From RYN-230 sp963704995 (GTDB lineage: Bacteria > Actinomycetota > Actinomycetes > Streptosporangiales > Streptosporangiaceae): 64,000 nucleotides of DNA. The notes under the pieces are model-generated. The model was given only the letters and a program-made list of their open reading frames with translations. It had not been told where the DNA came from and did no database searches. Shown here one piece after another: positions 50,338 through 58,713 of this stretch (positions are counted from its first letter, which is position 1; each line of letters opens with the position of its first letter). The position numbers and the translations under genes are program-made. The stretch is from contig CAVPIM010000009.1 of NCBI GenBank assembly GCA_963704995.1, positions 1,488,001-1,552,000 on the forward strand. Reading direction: 5' to 3'.

Positions 50338-51414
50338 TCAGTCGAAGAACTCACCGCGGTCGGCGCTGGCCGCCAGGTCCCGCGGCAGCAGGGCGAGCCA
50401 GCGGCGGGCGATCTGCTCGCGCTGGTCCGGCGGCACCACGCCGGCCAGCCGCAGCCGGGAGATGCCGCCGTCCGGGTAGATGTCCAGCCGGACCAGCCCC
50501 GTCGCGCCGCCGCCGTCCCCCGGATCGCCGGCCCGGAGCCGGAACCGGTGCTCGGCATCGGGGATCAGCCGGGTCCGGGGCAGCAGTTCCGCGCCCGATT
50601 CCGCGTCGCTGAGCCGGGCGTGACCGGGCGCGTTGCCGGCGAAGCGGCTGGTGTCGATCACGGCGTGGTGCAGCAGGCCCGGCACCGCGAGCCGCACGAC
50701 CAGCCAGTCGTGCCCGTCGTCGCGGCGCCGGGCGGTCTCCCACCCGTCCGACATGACCTGGGCCCGTCCCGGCGCGAGCACGTTGGCCGGTGCGGAGAAG
50801 AACATGTTGCTGCACGCCTCCACCCGCCCGCCGGCGGCGGTCGCGGCCAGGTCCACCCGGCCGCCCAGCCGCCGGGGATCGGGCACCACCTCGCCGAAGA
50901 CCCGCAGCCGGGCCACCCCGCCGTCGGGATGGATGGTCAGCCGGACATGGGTGACGAGCCGGTCCGGGGCGGTCACCGGCACCAGGTTGGCCCGGTCACC
51001 CCCGAGACCGGCCGGGCCCGCCAGCGGGGTCCAGGCGGCGGCGCGGACCTCGGCCGCCGTGGGGTAGCCGAGCAGCGTGGCCCCGTCAACCGAGCCGGAC
51101 GGCGGGTAGTTGCCCCGGAAATGCGCGGTGTCGATGTTGACGCCGCGCACGATGGCGGGCGCGGCCAGCCGGACGATGACGAAGTCCGCTCCGGGCTCCC
51201 GGCGGCGCCGGGTCTCCCAGCCGTCGTAGACCTTCCCGCGGGCCCCGAAGGCGGCCGGGTCGTGCGTGGCGGGCCGCGGGTCGATGAGGCTGTGCGCGTC
51301 CGCGTAGAACTCGTCGCTGGCGTAGAGCACCGCCCCGCCCAGGGCCCGGCTGGCCACGTCGGGCAGCCCCTCGAAACCGGGGACGCCCCGGCCCGCCGCA
51401 GGGTCCCCGGTCAC
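50338..51414 (-). CDS. alc: allantoicase
   Basis: Allantoicase hydrolyses allantoate to ureidoglycolate and urea. Two repeated jelly-roll domains are clear: KVYDGWETRRRREPGADFVIVRLAAPAIVRGVNIDTAHFRGNYPP (about residues 60-105) and VMSDGWETARRRDDGHDWLVVRLAVPGLLHHAVIDTSRFAGNAPG (about 220-265), each with the DGWET and DT..F.GN motifs. IHPDGGVARLRVFGEV and IYPDGGISRLRLAGVV close each half. At 358 residues it is full length. The GTG start overlaps the allantoinase stop as GTGA, so the two are translationally coupled. Last step of the purine route present in this window. Confidence 0.92.
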   Translation of the reverse strand: MTGDPAAGRGVPGFEGLPDVASRALGGAVLYASDEFYADAHSLIDPRPATHDPAAFGARGKVYDGWETRRRREPGADFVIVRLAAPAIVRGVNIDTAHFRGNYPPSGSVDGATLLGYPTAAEVRAAAWTPLAGPAGLGGDRANLVPVTAPDRLVTHVRLTIHPDGGVARLRVFGEVVPDPRRLGGRVDLAATAAGGRVEACSNMFFSAPANVLAPGRAQVMSDGWETARRRDDGHDWLVVRLAVPGLLHHAVIDTSRFAGNAPGHARLSDAESGAELLPRTRLIPDAEHRFRLRAGDPGDGGGATGLVRLDIYPDGGISRLRLAGVVPPDQREQIARRWLALLPRDLAASADRGEFFD

Positions 51415-52802
51415 GACGCTCCTCCCCCAGCGGTCCCCGCGCCCGTCCCCGCATCGGGGGCCGTCGCCGCGGCCCTCCCGCGGGCCACGGTCACCAGCCG
51501 CCCGGCCCGCTGGCCGGGCCCGGCCAGCCGGCCGGCCAGCCAGGTCTGCCGGACCACGCCGCGCAGGGTCCGGCCCGCGTAGGGGCTGACCGGGTGGCGG
51601 TGCCGCAGGGCGGCCGGGTCTACCACGAACTGCTCGTCCGGGGCGAAGACGCACAGGTCGGCCCGCAGCCCGGGCCCGATCGCGCCGCGGTCGGCCAGGC
51701 CGGTGAGCGCGGCCGGGGCCGCGGCCATCCAGGCCGCCACGCGGTCCAGGCCGACGCCGCGCCGCGCGGCCTCGGTCCACACGGCGGGCAGCCCGAGCTG
51801 GACCGAGGCGATGCCGCCCCAGGCCGCGGCGAAATCGCCGGTGTCCAGCCGCTTGGCCGCCACCGTGCACGGCGAGTGGTCGGACACGACGGAGCCGATC
51901 GCGGCGTCCAGCAGCCCCGCCCACAGCGCATCGCGGTTGGCGTCGTCGCGGATCGGCGGGCAGCACTTGAACTGGGTGGCACCGTCCGGGACGTCCTCGG
52001 CGCGCAGGGTGAGGTAATGCGGGCAGGTCTCGGCGGTGACCGGCAGCCCGGCCGCCTGGGCGCCGCGGACGGCGGGCAGCGCCGCCGCGCTGGCCAGGTG
52101 CACGATGTGGGTCCGGCACCCGGTCCGCCGGGTCTGCTCCAGCAGGGCGACGATGGCCCGCTGCTCGGCCTCGGGCGGGCGGGAGGCCAGGAAGTCCGCG
52201 TACCGGCGGCCCCCGGCGGCGGGAGCCGCCGCGATCACCCCCGCGTCCTCAGCGTGCGCGATGAGCAGGCCGCCGAAGCTGGCGATCTCGGCCATGGCCT
52301 CGCCGAGCTGGGCGGGATCCAGCGGGGGGAACTCGTCCACCCCGGAGGGGAGCAGGAAGCACTTGAAGCCCGCCACGCCCGCCTCGTGCAGCGGGCGCAG
52401 GTCCGCGACGTTGCCGGGCACCGCACCACCCCAGAACGCCACGTCCACCGCGAGCTGGCCGGCCGCGGCGGCCTGCTTGGCGCGCAGCGCAGGCACGGTG
52501 ACGGTCGGCGGGATGCTGTTCAGCGGCATGTCCACGATCGTGGTCACCCCGCCGGCGGCGGCCGCCGCGGTCGCGGTGGCGAACCCCTCCCACTCGGTGC
52601 GCCCCGGCTCGTTCACGTGCACATGGCTGTCCACCAGCCCGGGCAGCAGCACCTCGTCGCCAGCCAGGGTGAGGGTGCCGGGCGGGGCATCGGGGTAGCC
52701 GGCCAGGCCGGTGATGATGCCGTCGCGCAGCAGGACGGTCGCGGCGCGCTCGCCGTCAGGCGTGATGACCCGGCGACCCCGGATCGCCGTCACCTCACCC
52801 AC
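51411..52802 (-). CDS. allB: allantoinase
   Basis: This cyclic amidohydrolase opens allantoin to allantoate. Metal ligands are in VDSHVHVNEPGRTEWEGF (HxH), the carbamylated-Lys region AGFKCFLLPSGVDEFP, LLIAHAEDAG, THIVHLASA and the Asp of VVSDHSPC. CPHYLTL and the IRDDANRDALW loop also fit allantoinase. GTG 52802 and GTG 52793 are the best starts; ATG 52829 lies inside a 40-bp palindrome and is less likely. It heads the leftward allB-alc pair, divergent from the OHCU decarboxylase gene. Confidence 0.9.
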   Translation of the reverse strand: MGEVTAIRGRRVITPDGERAATVLLRDGIITGLAGYPDAPPGTLTLAGDEVLLPGLVDSHVHVNEPGRTEWEGFATATAAAAAGGVTTIVDMPLNSIPPTVTVPALRAKQAAAAGQLAVDVAFWGGAVPGNVADLRPLHEAGVAGFKCFLLPSGVDEFPPLDPAQLGEAMAEIASFGGLLIAHAEDAGVIAAAPAAGGRRYADFLASRPPEAEQRAIVALLEQTRRTGCRTHIVHLASAAALPAVRGAQAAGLPVTAETCPHYLTLRAEDVPDGATQFKCCPPIRDDANRDALWAGLLDAAIGSVVSDHSPCTVAAKRLDTGDFAAAWGGIASVQLGLPAVWTEAARRGVGLDRVAAWMAAAPAALTGLADRGAIGPGLRADLCVFAPDEQFVVDPAALRHRHPVSPYAGRTLRGVVRQTWLAGRLAGPGQRAGRLVTVARGRAAATAPDAGTGAGTAGGGAS

Positions 52803-52820
52803 GCCACGCCCGGCATCATC

Positions 52821-52860
52821 GTGGTGCATTTTGCCCCGTAGACGGGGCAAAATGCACCAC
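52821..52860. promoter_or_regulatory. 40-bp perfect palindrome between divergent purine-degradation genes
   Basis: The arms 52821-52839 (GTGGTGCATTTTGCCCCGT) and 52842-52860 are exact reverse complements with AG between them. The site lies between the allantoinase and OHCU decarboxylase starts. It is a candidate operator for the purine catabolic regulator, which is not encoded in the window. It is closer to the allantoinase side. Confidence 0.75.
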
Positions 52861-52919
52861 GTTAAGGATGGCGAGCACGTTCCCGAGTCTGGCACAGGGT
52901 GATCCGGAGGGGGCGGCGC

Positions 52920-52925
52920 TAGGGT
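52920..52925 (+). promoter_or_regulatory. -10-like hexamer for a leaderless OHCU decarboxylase transcript
   Basis: TAGGGT at 52920-52925 ends 7 nt before ATG 52933. No ribosome binding site sits at the right distance, so transcription could begin at the start codon. No clear -35 box is seen. Confidence 0.35.
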
Positions 52926-52932
52926 CGTCGGG

Positions 52933-53457
52933 ATGACCGAGTCCCCCCGGGTGCCCGTCGCCGACCTGGACCGGGCCACCGCCGCCACGGCCGCCGGGCT
53001 GCTCCGGCCGTCGTGCGCCAGCGCGCGCTGGATCGGGCGGCTGGTCAGCGGGCGCCCTTACGGCACGCGGCCGGCGCTGGTGGCCGCATCCGACGCCGCG
53101 ATCGGCGCGCTGGGCTGGCCGGACATCGAGCAGGCTCTGGCCGCTCATCCGCGGATCGGCGACCGCCCGGCCCCGGGGACCGCGGGCGGGGACCGCGAGG
53201 CGGCCTGGTCGCGGCAGGAACAGTCCGGGGCCCGGGACGCCCCCGCGGACGTGCAGGCCGGGCTGCGGGCCGGCCAGGCCGCCTACGAGGAACGGTTCGG
53301 GCACGTGTTCCTGATCTGCGCGACCGGGATGACGGCCGCGAGCATGCTGGGCGCGCTCCAGGCCCGGCTCGGCCATGACCCCGCGGCCGAGCGCGAGGTG
53401 GTCAGGGACGAGCTCAGGAAGATCGTCCGGCTGCGGCTGGGTAAGGCGTTCTCATGA
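52933..53457 (+). CDS. 2-oxo-4-hydroxy-4-carboxy-5-ureidoimidazoline decarboxylase
   Basis: This enzyme converts OHCU to S-allantoin, the third step after uricase. The all-helical domain has the catalytic His in AAHPRIGDRPAPG, the partner AAWSRQEQSGARDA, and YEERFGHVFLICATGMTAASMLGALQARLGHDP. At 174 residues it is of normal size. The gene starts the rightward purine operon and overlaps the HIU hydrolase gene by 4 bp (ATGA). ATG 52933 follows a -10-like TAGGGT closely, suggesting a leaderless message. Confidence 0.92.
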   Translation: MTESPRVPVADLDRATAATAAGLLRPSCASARWIGRLVSGRPYGTRPALVAASDAAIGALGWPDIEQALAAHPRIGDRPAPGTAGGDREAAWSRQEQSGARDAPADVQAGLRAGQAAYEERFGHVFLICATGMTAASMLGALQARLGHDPAAEREVVRDELRKIVRLRLGKAFS

Positions 53458-53789
53458 GCATCTCGACGCACGTGCTGGACGCGACCACCGGGCGGCCCGC
53501 GGCCGGGCTGGACGTCGTGCTCAGCCGCCAGGACGGCGGCCGGTGGCACGAACTGGCCCGGCGCGGCACCGGGCCGGACGGCCGGGTGAGCGACCTGGGC
53601 GGCCGCACCGACGCCGGCATCTACCGGATCGTCTTCCTGACCGAGGCCTACCTGAAGGCTCATTCCCCGGCCGCGGAGACGTTTTATCCCGAGATCGTGG
53701 TGATCTTCCGGATCACCGACCCGGCCGCGCACCATCACGTGCCCCTGCTGCTCAGCCCGTACGCCTACTCGACCTACCGTGGGTCCTGA
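53454..53789 (+). CDS. uraH: 5-hydroxyisourate hydrolase
   Basis: This transthyretin-related enzyme hydrolyses 5-hydroxyisourate to OHCU. The N-terminal STHVLDATTGRPAAGLDVVL contains the active-site His, and the C-terminal tetrapeptide YRGS is the hallmark of the family. FFPEIVVIF-type motif is present as FYPEIVVIFRI. At 111 residues it is complete, cytoplasmic and lacks a signal. It is translationally coupled to the decarboxylase gene. Confidence 0.94.
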   Translation: MSISTHVLDATTGRPAAGLDVVLSRQDGGRWHELARRGTGPDGRVSDLGGRTDAGIYRIVFLTEAYLKAHSPAAETFYPEIVVIFRITDPAAHHHVPLLLSPYAYSTYRGS

Positions 53790-53821
53790 CACCAGGCGCC
53801 GAGACCGGACCAGGAGGCTGC

Positions 53822-55177
53822 GTGAGCGCACCCGTGGCTATCGCCGACTGCTACGTCGCCACCGTGGACCCGGCGGGCAGCGAATACCCCTCCGGGCACG
53901 TCGTCATCGACCAGGGCCGGATCGCCGCGGCCGGCCCCGGGCCGGTGCCGCCGCAGTTCGCCCGGGCGGCCCGGATCGACGGCACCGGGCGGCTGGTCAC
54001 GCCCGGGCTGGTCAACACCCACTCGCACCTGTACCAGTGGCTCACCCGCGGCTACGCCACCGACGCCACCCTGTTCGGCTGGCTGGAGACGCTGTACCCG
54101 ATCTGGGCCCGGCTTACCCCGGAGCTGATGAGCGCGGCCGCCGCGGCCAACCTGGCCTGGCTGGCCCTCACCGGCTGCACGTCCAGCACCGACCACCTGT
54201 ACGTGTTCCCGGCCGGCGCGGGCGACCTGCTCGAGGCGGAGATCCTGGCCGCCCGCCGGATCGGCGTCCGGTTCCACCCGACCCGCGGCTCCATGAACCT
54301 GGGGCAGTCGTCCGGCGGGCTGCCGCCGGACTCCGTGGTCGAGGACCACGACACGGTCCTGGCCGCCTCGCAGGCCGCGATCGACCGCTGGCACGACCCG
54401 TCCCCGGACTCCATGCTCCGCATCGCGGTCGCCCCCTGCTCGCCGTTCACGGTGACCGGGGAGCTGATGCGGGACTGCGCCGCGCTGGCCCGCGCGGCCG
54501 GCGTCCGGCTGCACACGCACATCGCGGAGACCGCGGACGAGGAGCAGTTCTGCCTGGACACCTACGGCCGCACGCCCGCCCAGTACGCCGAGGACCTGGG
54601 CTGGCTGGGCCCGGACGTATGGCTGGCCCACTGCGTGCACCTGTCCGATGAGGCGGTGGCCCGGCTCGCGGCGACCGGCACCGGCGTGGCCCACTGCCCC
54701 ACCTCCAACGGCCGCCTCGGATCGGGAATCGCCCCGGTCCGCAAGCTGCTCGACGCGGGCGCGGTGGTGGGCCTGGGCGTGGACGGGAACGCGTCGAACG
54801 AGTCGGGCCGCATGATCGACGAGCTGCACCAGGCCATGCTGGCCGCGCGCTACGCCGGCGGCCCCCAGGCGATGAGCGCCCGGGACTGCCTGCGGATGGC
54901 GACCATGGGCGGGGCCCGCTGCCTGGGCCGGGCCGCCGAGCTGGGCTCGCTGGAACCCGGCAAGGCGGCCGACCTGGCCGTATGGCGCACCGGCCAGTTC
55001 CCCGGGGCCGGTATCGCCGACCCGGTCACCACGCTGGTGTTCGGCGCGCCCGCGCTGGAGCACCTGTTCGTCGGCGGCCGGCAGGTGGTGGCGGGCGGCG
55101 AGCTGCGCACCGCCGACCCCGCCGACCTCGCCGCGGCCGCGGTCAGGGCGAGCGCGGTGATCGCCGCGGGCCCATGA
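53822..55177 (+). CDS. 8-oxoguanine deaminase-like amidohydrolase
   Basis: This member of the TrzN/AtzA/guanine-deaminase superfamily has the HxH in GLVNTHSHLYQWLTRGYATDATLFGWLETLYPIWA, later ligands in LHTHIAETADEE and WLAHCVHLSDE, and the metal Asp in GLGVDGNASNESGRM. The set TSSTDHLYVFP, RGSMNLGQSSGGLPPDSVVED matches enzymes described as 8-oxoguanine deaminases, which yield urate. That product would enter this same pathway. GTG 53822 has AGGAGG 4 nt upstream. Guanine or pterin deamination is an alternative. Confidence 0.85.
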   Translation: MSAPVAIADCYVATVDPAGSEYPSGHVVIDQGRIAAAGPGPVPPQFARAARIDGTGRLVTPGLVNTHSHLYQWLTRGYATDATLFGWLETLYPIWARLTPELMSAAAAANLAWLALTGCTSSTDHLYVFPAGAGDLLEAEILAARRIGVRFHPTRGSMNLGQSSGGLPPDSVVEDHDTVLAASQAAIDRWHDPSPDSMLRIAVAPCSPFTVTGELMRDCAALARAAGVRLHTHIAETADEEQFCLDTYGRTPAQYAEDLGWLGPDVWLAHCVHLSDEAVARLAATGTGVAHCPTSNGRLGSGIAPVRKLLDAGAVVGLGVDGNASNESGRMIDELHQAMLAARYAGGPQAMSARDCLRMATMGGARCLGRAAELGSLEPGKAADLAVWRTGQFPGAGIADPVTTLVFGAPALEHLFVGGRQVVAGGELRTADPADLAAAAVRASAVIAAGP

Positions 55178-55196
55178 CCGGACGCTGAGGGCACCC

Positions 55197-56051
55197 GTGG
55201 ATATCGACACGATCACCGAGTTCCGGCCCGCGCCCGGCACCGCCTGGCAGCCGGGTGATGCCTGGCTGGGCGGCGGGACTTGGCTCTTCTCCCAGCCGCA
55301 GCCCGCGCTGCGGCGGCTGCTCGACCTGCGTGGCTTCGGCTGGGCCCCGCTGACCGAAAGCCGCGGCGGCCTGGAGATCGCCGCGACAGCCACGATTGGC
55401 GAGCTGGCCCGGTGGCGGCCGGCCGGGGCGGGCACGAGCAGCGCGGGCGCGGGCGCCTGGGCCGCGGCCCCGCTGCTGCGCCAGTGCTGCGGCGCCCTGC
55501 TGGCCTCGTTCAAGGTGCAGAATATGGCCACCGTGGGCGGCAACATCTGCCTGGCGCTGCCCGCCGGGGCGATGATCTCGCTCGCCGCCGCGCTCGATGG
55601 GGTGGCCACCCTGTGGTCACCGGGCGGCGTCCGCGAGGTGCCGGTCAGCGGCTTCGTCACCGGCCCCGGCCGGACCGTGCTGGGCCCGGGTGAGCTGCTG
55701 CGCGCGGTGACCCTGCCGGATGCGTCGCTGCGCGGCCGGACCGCCTTCCGGCAGGCGTCGCTGTCCCGGATGGGCCGGTCGGCGGCCCTGGTGATCGGCC
55801 GGACAGTGGTTGGCGGCACGGGCGGCCCGGGGCTGGTCATCACCGTGACCGCGGCCACGCCCCGGCCGGTCCAGCTCCGTTTCGCGGGCCGGCCCTCTCC
55901 CGGGGAGGCCGTGGCCGCCCTGGATCAGGCCGGTCTCGCCTGGCACGACGACGTGCACGGCGCGCCCGCCTGGCGGGCCGCCATGACCCGCCGGTTCGTG
56001 GCCGAGGTCGCAGCGGAGCTGCGCGATTCAGCGGCGGAGCAGCGGGGATGA
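55197..56051 (+). CDS. xanthine dehydrogenase FAD-binding subunit
   Basis: The subunit carries FAD in the CoxM/XdhB fold. LGGGTWLFSQPQPALRRLLDLRGFGWAPL near the N-terminus and the FAD pyrophosphate loop MATVGGNICLALPAGAMISLAAALDG are typical. The C-terminal CO-dehydrogenase flavoprotein domain contains GPGELLRAVTLP and FRQASLSRMGRSAALVIGRT. At 284 residues it is normal. The GTG start follows GAGGG. It overlaps the next gene by 4 bp. Electrons would pass from the molybdenum subunit through the iron-sulfur clusters to this FAD. Confidence 0.88.
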   Translation: MDIDTITEFRPAPGTAWQPGDAWLGGGTWLFSQPQPALRRLLDLRGFGWAPLTESRGGLEIAATATIGELARWRPAGAGTSSAGAGAWAAAPLLRQCCGALLASFKVQNMATVGGNICLALPAGAMISLAAALDGVATLWSPGGVREVPVSGFVTGPGRTVLGPGELLRAVTLPDASLRGRTAFRQASLSRMGRSAALVIGRTVVGGTGGPGLVITVTAATPRPVQLRFAGRPSPGEAVAALDQAGLAWHDDVHGAPAWRAAMTRRFVAEVAAELRDSAAEQRG

Positions 56052-58693
56052 CCCTGCGCATCAACGGGCAGCCGGCCAGCGGGGAGCCCCGGCCGGGGCA
56101 GTGCCTGCGCACGTTCCTGCGCGAGCAGGGCTGGCACGGCGTGAAGAAGGGCTGCGACACCGGCGACTGCGGCGCCTGCACCGTGCACGTGGACGGGGTC
56201 GGCGTGCACAGCTGCATCTACCCGGCCATGCGCGCGCGCGGCCGCGAGGTGACGACGATCGAGGGCCTGGGGCCCGGGCCGCCGGCCGCGGATTTCCTGG
56301 CCGCCCAGGGCTTCCAGTGCGGCTTCTGCACCCCGGGGATGATCATGACCGCGGCGGCGCTGACCGAGGAGGACCGCGCCGACCTCCCTCGCGCGTTCAA
56401 AGGGAACATCTGCCGGTGCACCGGCTACGGCTCGATCGCGGACGCGCTGGCCGGCCGGGCGCGCGTCCACGGTACTTCCGCAGTCTCCGCAACGGGCGCT
56501 CCGTCCCCGGTGGGCGCAGGTCTGCCCGCGCCCGGCGGCCCGGACGTGGTGACCGGCCGGGCCCGGTTCACGCTGGACACCTCGATCCCGGGGCTGCTGC
56601 ACATGAAGCTGGTCCGCTCCCCGCATCCGCACGCCAGGATCCGCTCGGTCAACGCCAGCGCCGCGCTGGCCCTGCCCGGGGTGGCCGCGGTGCTCAGCTA
56701 CCCGGATTCGCCCCCGGCGCGCTACTCCACGGGCCGCCACCACCACCCCGGCGACGACGCGTGCGACACCCGGCTGCTCGACCAGACCGTGCGGTTCACC
56801 GGCCAGCGCGTCGCGGCCGTCGTCGCGGACAGCCCGCACACGGCCGCGCTGGCCTGCGAGCTGGTCCGGGTGGACTACGAGGTGCTGCCCGCCGTCGCCG
56901 ACCCGGACCTGGCCATGGCGCCCGGTGCGCCGGTGCTGCACCCCGGGCTTCCTGCCGGGGCGGGGAGCAGTGACCCGGAACGGAACGTTGCGGCTCAGGT
57001 TCACGGCGGAACCGGGGATATAGCCGCAGGTTTCGCGGCCGCGGACAGCACGTACGAGCAGACGTACCGGGTGCAGCGGGTGCAGCACGTGCACCTGGAG
57101 ACGCACGCGACGATCGGCTGGATGGACGAGGGGCGGCTGGTGCTGCGGACCAGCTCGCAGACCCCGTTCCTGACCCGGGACGCGCTGTGCGGGCTGTTCG
57201 GGCTGGAGCGCAGCCAGGTCCGGGTGCTCGCGGGGCGGATCGGCGGCGGGTTCGGCGGCAAGCAGGAGATGCTCACCGAGGACGTGGTCGCGCTGGCCGT
57301 GCTCCGGCTCGGCCGCCCGGTCCAGCTGGAGTTCACCCGGGAGGAGCAGTTCACCGCGGCCACCACCCGGCACCCGATGCGGATCACGGTGCGGCTCGGC
57401 GCCCGGCGGGACGGCACGCTCACCGCGATGCAGCTGCGCACGGTCGCGGACACCGGCGCGTACGGCAACCACGCGGGCGGCGTGCTGTTCCACAGCTGCA
57501 ACGAGGCGATCAGCCTGTACCGCTGCCCGGCCAAGCGGGTCAACGGCTGGTCCGTGTACACGAACACGGTCCCGGCCGGCGCCTTCCGCGGGTACGGGCT
57601 GTCCCAGTCGGCGTTCGCGGTGGAGTCGGCCCTCGACGAGCTGGCCCGGACGCTCGGCCTCGACCCGCTGGAGGTCCGCCGCCGGAACGTGGTCCGCCCC
57701 GGCGACCCGCTGCTGTCAGCCAGCGACGAGCCCGGGGACGTGCAGATCGCCAGCTACGGGCTGGCCGAGTGCCTCGGCCTGGTGCAGGACGCGCTGGCCA
57801 GCGGGCGCGGCCTGCCGGTGCCCGGGGGCCCGGGCTGGCGGACCGGCACCGGCGTCGCGGTCACCATGCTGGACACGGTGCCGCCCGGCGGGCACCGGGC
57901 GCACGTCCGGATCGCGCAGCGGGACGGGGGCGGCTACCGGCTCGCGGTCGGCACGGCCGAGTTCGGCAACGGGACCACCACCGTGCACCGGCAGCTCGCC
58001 GCGGGCGCGCTGGGCTGCGGGGTGGACGACATCGAGATCGTGTCCGCCGACACCGACGAGGTCGAGCACGACACCGGCGCGTACGGGTCAACCGGGACGT
58101 TCGTGGCCGGGATGGCCACGCTGCGCGCCGCGCAGTCGCTGGCGGAGCTGCTGGCCGGGTCCGGTTCCGGGGCGGACCGCCAGGCGGACGGGAAGCTGAT
58201 GGAGGCCGAGGGGTCCAGCGACGGCCGGAGGCGCTCGGTCACCTTCAACGTGCAGGGCTTCCGCGTCGCGGTGCGGCCCGCCACGGGTGAGATCGCCATC
58301 CTGCAGAGCGTGCAGGCCGCCGATGCGGGCACGGTCATCAACCCGGTCCAGCTGCGGGGGCAGATCGAGGGCGGCGTCGTGCAGGCCCTCGGGGCTGCCC
58401 TGTTCGAGCACGTGGACATCGACGAGACGGGGCGGGTGACCACGCGGACGTTGCGGGAGTATCACGTCCCGGTGCTGGCCGACGTGCCGCGCACCGAGGT
58501 GTACTTCGCCCGCACCGCCGACCCGCTCGGCCCGCTCGGCGCCAAGTCGATGAGCGAGGCCCCCTTCAACCCGGTGGCGCCGGCGCTGGCCAACGCGGTG
58601 CGTGACGCGACCGGGGTGCGGATCGCCGAGCTGCCGATGAGCGCCGACCGCGTGTACCTGGCCCTGAACCACGACCCGTCCCCGGCGGACTGA
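56048..58693 (+). CDS. xanthine dehydrogenase, fused iron-sulfur and molybdenum subunits
   Basis: One protein of 881 residues joins two usually separate subunits. Residues 1-145 hold the 2Fe-2S domains with KKGCDTGDCGACTVHVDG, FQCGFCTPGMIMTA and GNICRCTGYGSI. From about 160 onward is the molybdopterin-binding subunit: GRIGGGFGGKQE, AGAFRGYGLSQSAFAVES, VAVGTAEFGNGTTTV and LGAKSMSEAPFNPVAPALANA, where the Glu is the expected catalytic base. It should oxidise hypoxanthine and xanthine to urate. The large-subunit part is slightly short for the family. It is coupled to the FAD-subunit gene. Another purine or heterocycle specificity is possible. Confidence 0.87.
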   Translation: MTLRINGQPASGEPRPGQCLRTFLREQGWHGVKKGCDTGDCGACTVHVDGVGVHSCIYPAMRARGREVTTIEGLGPGPPAADFLAAQGFQCGFCTPGMIMTAAALTEEDRADLPRAFKGNICRCTGYGSIADALAGRARVHGTSAVSATGAPSPVGAGLPAPGGPDVVTGRARFTLDTSIPGLLHMKLVRSPHPHARIRSVNASAALALPGVAAVLSYPDSPPARYSTGRHHHPGDDACDTRLLDQTVRFTGQRVAAVVADSPHTAALACELVRVDYEVLPAVADPDLAMAPGAPVLHPGLPAGAGSSDPERNVAAQVHGGTGDIAAGFAAADSTYEQTYRVQRVQHVHLETHATIGWMDEGRLVLRTSSQTPFLTRDALCGLFGLERSQVRVLAGRIGGGFGGKQEMLTEDVVALAVLRLGRPVQLEFTREEQFTAATTRHPMRITVRLGARRDGTLTAMQLRTVADTGAYGNHAGGVLFHSCNEAISLYRCPAKRVNGWSVYTNTVPAGAFRGYGLSQSAFAVESALDELARTLGLDPLEVRRRNVVRPGDPLLSASDEPGDVQIASYGLAECLGLVQDALASGRGLPVPGGPGWRTGTGVAVTMLDTVPPGGHRAHVRIAQRDGGGYRLAVGTAEFGNGTTTVHRQLAAGALGCGVDDIEIVSADTDEVEHDTGAYGSTGTFVAGMATLRAAQSLAELLAGSGSGADRQADGKLMEAEGSSDGRRRSVTFNVQGFRVAVRPATGEIAILQSVQAADAGTVINPVQLRGQIEGGVVQALGAALFEHVDIDETGRVTTRTLREYHVPVLADVPRTEVYFARTADPLGPLGAKSMSEAPFNPVAPALANAVRDATGVRIAELPMSADRVYLALNHDPSPAD

Positions 58694-58713
58694 TCACAGA
58701 AAGGCGTGCGCCC

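Noticed and set aside
53375..53821. A 149-residue N-terminal extension of the 8-oxoguanine deaminase-like protein
   Set aside because: It overlaps the HIU hydrolase gene in another frame and is unlike the family; GTG 53822 has a strong AGGAGG.
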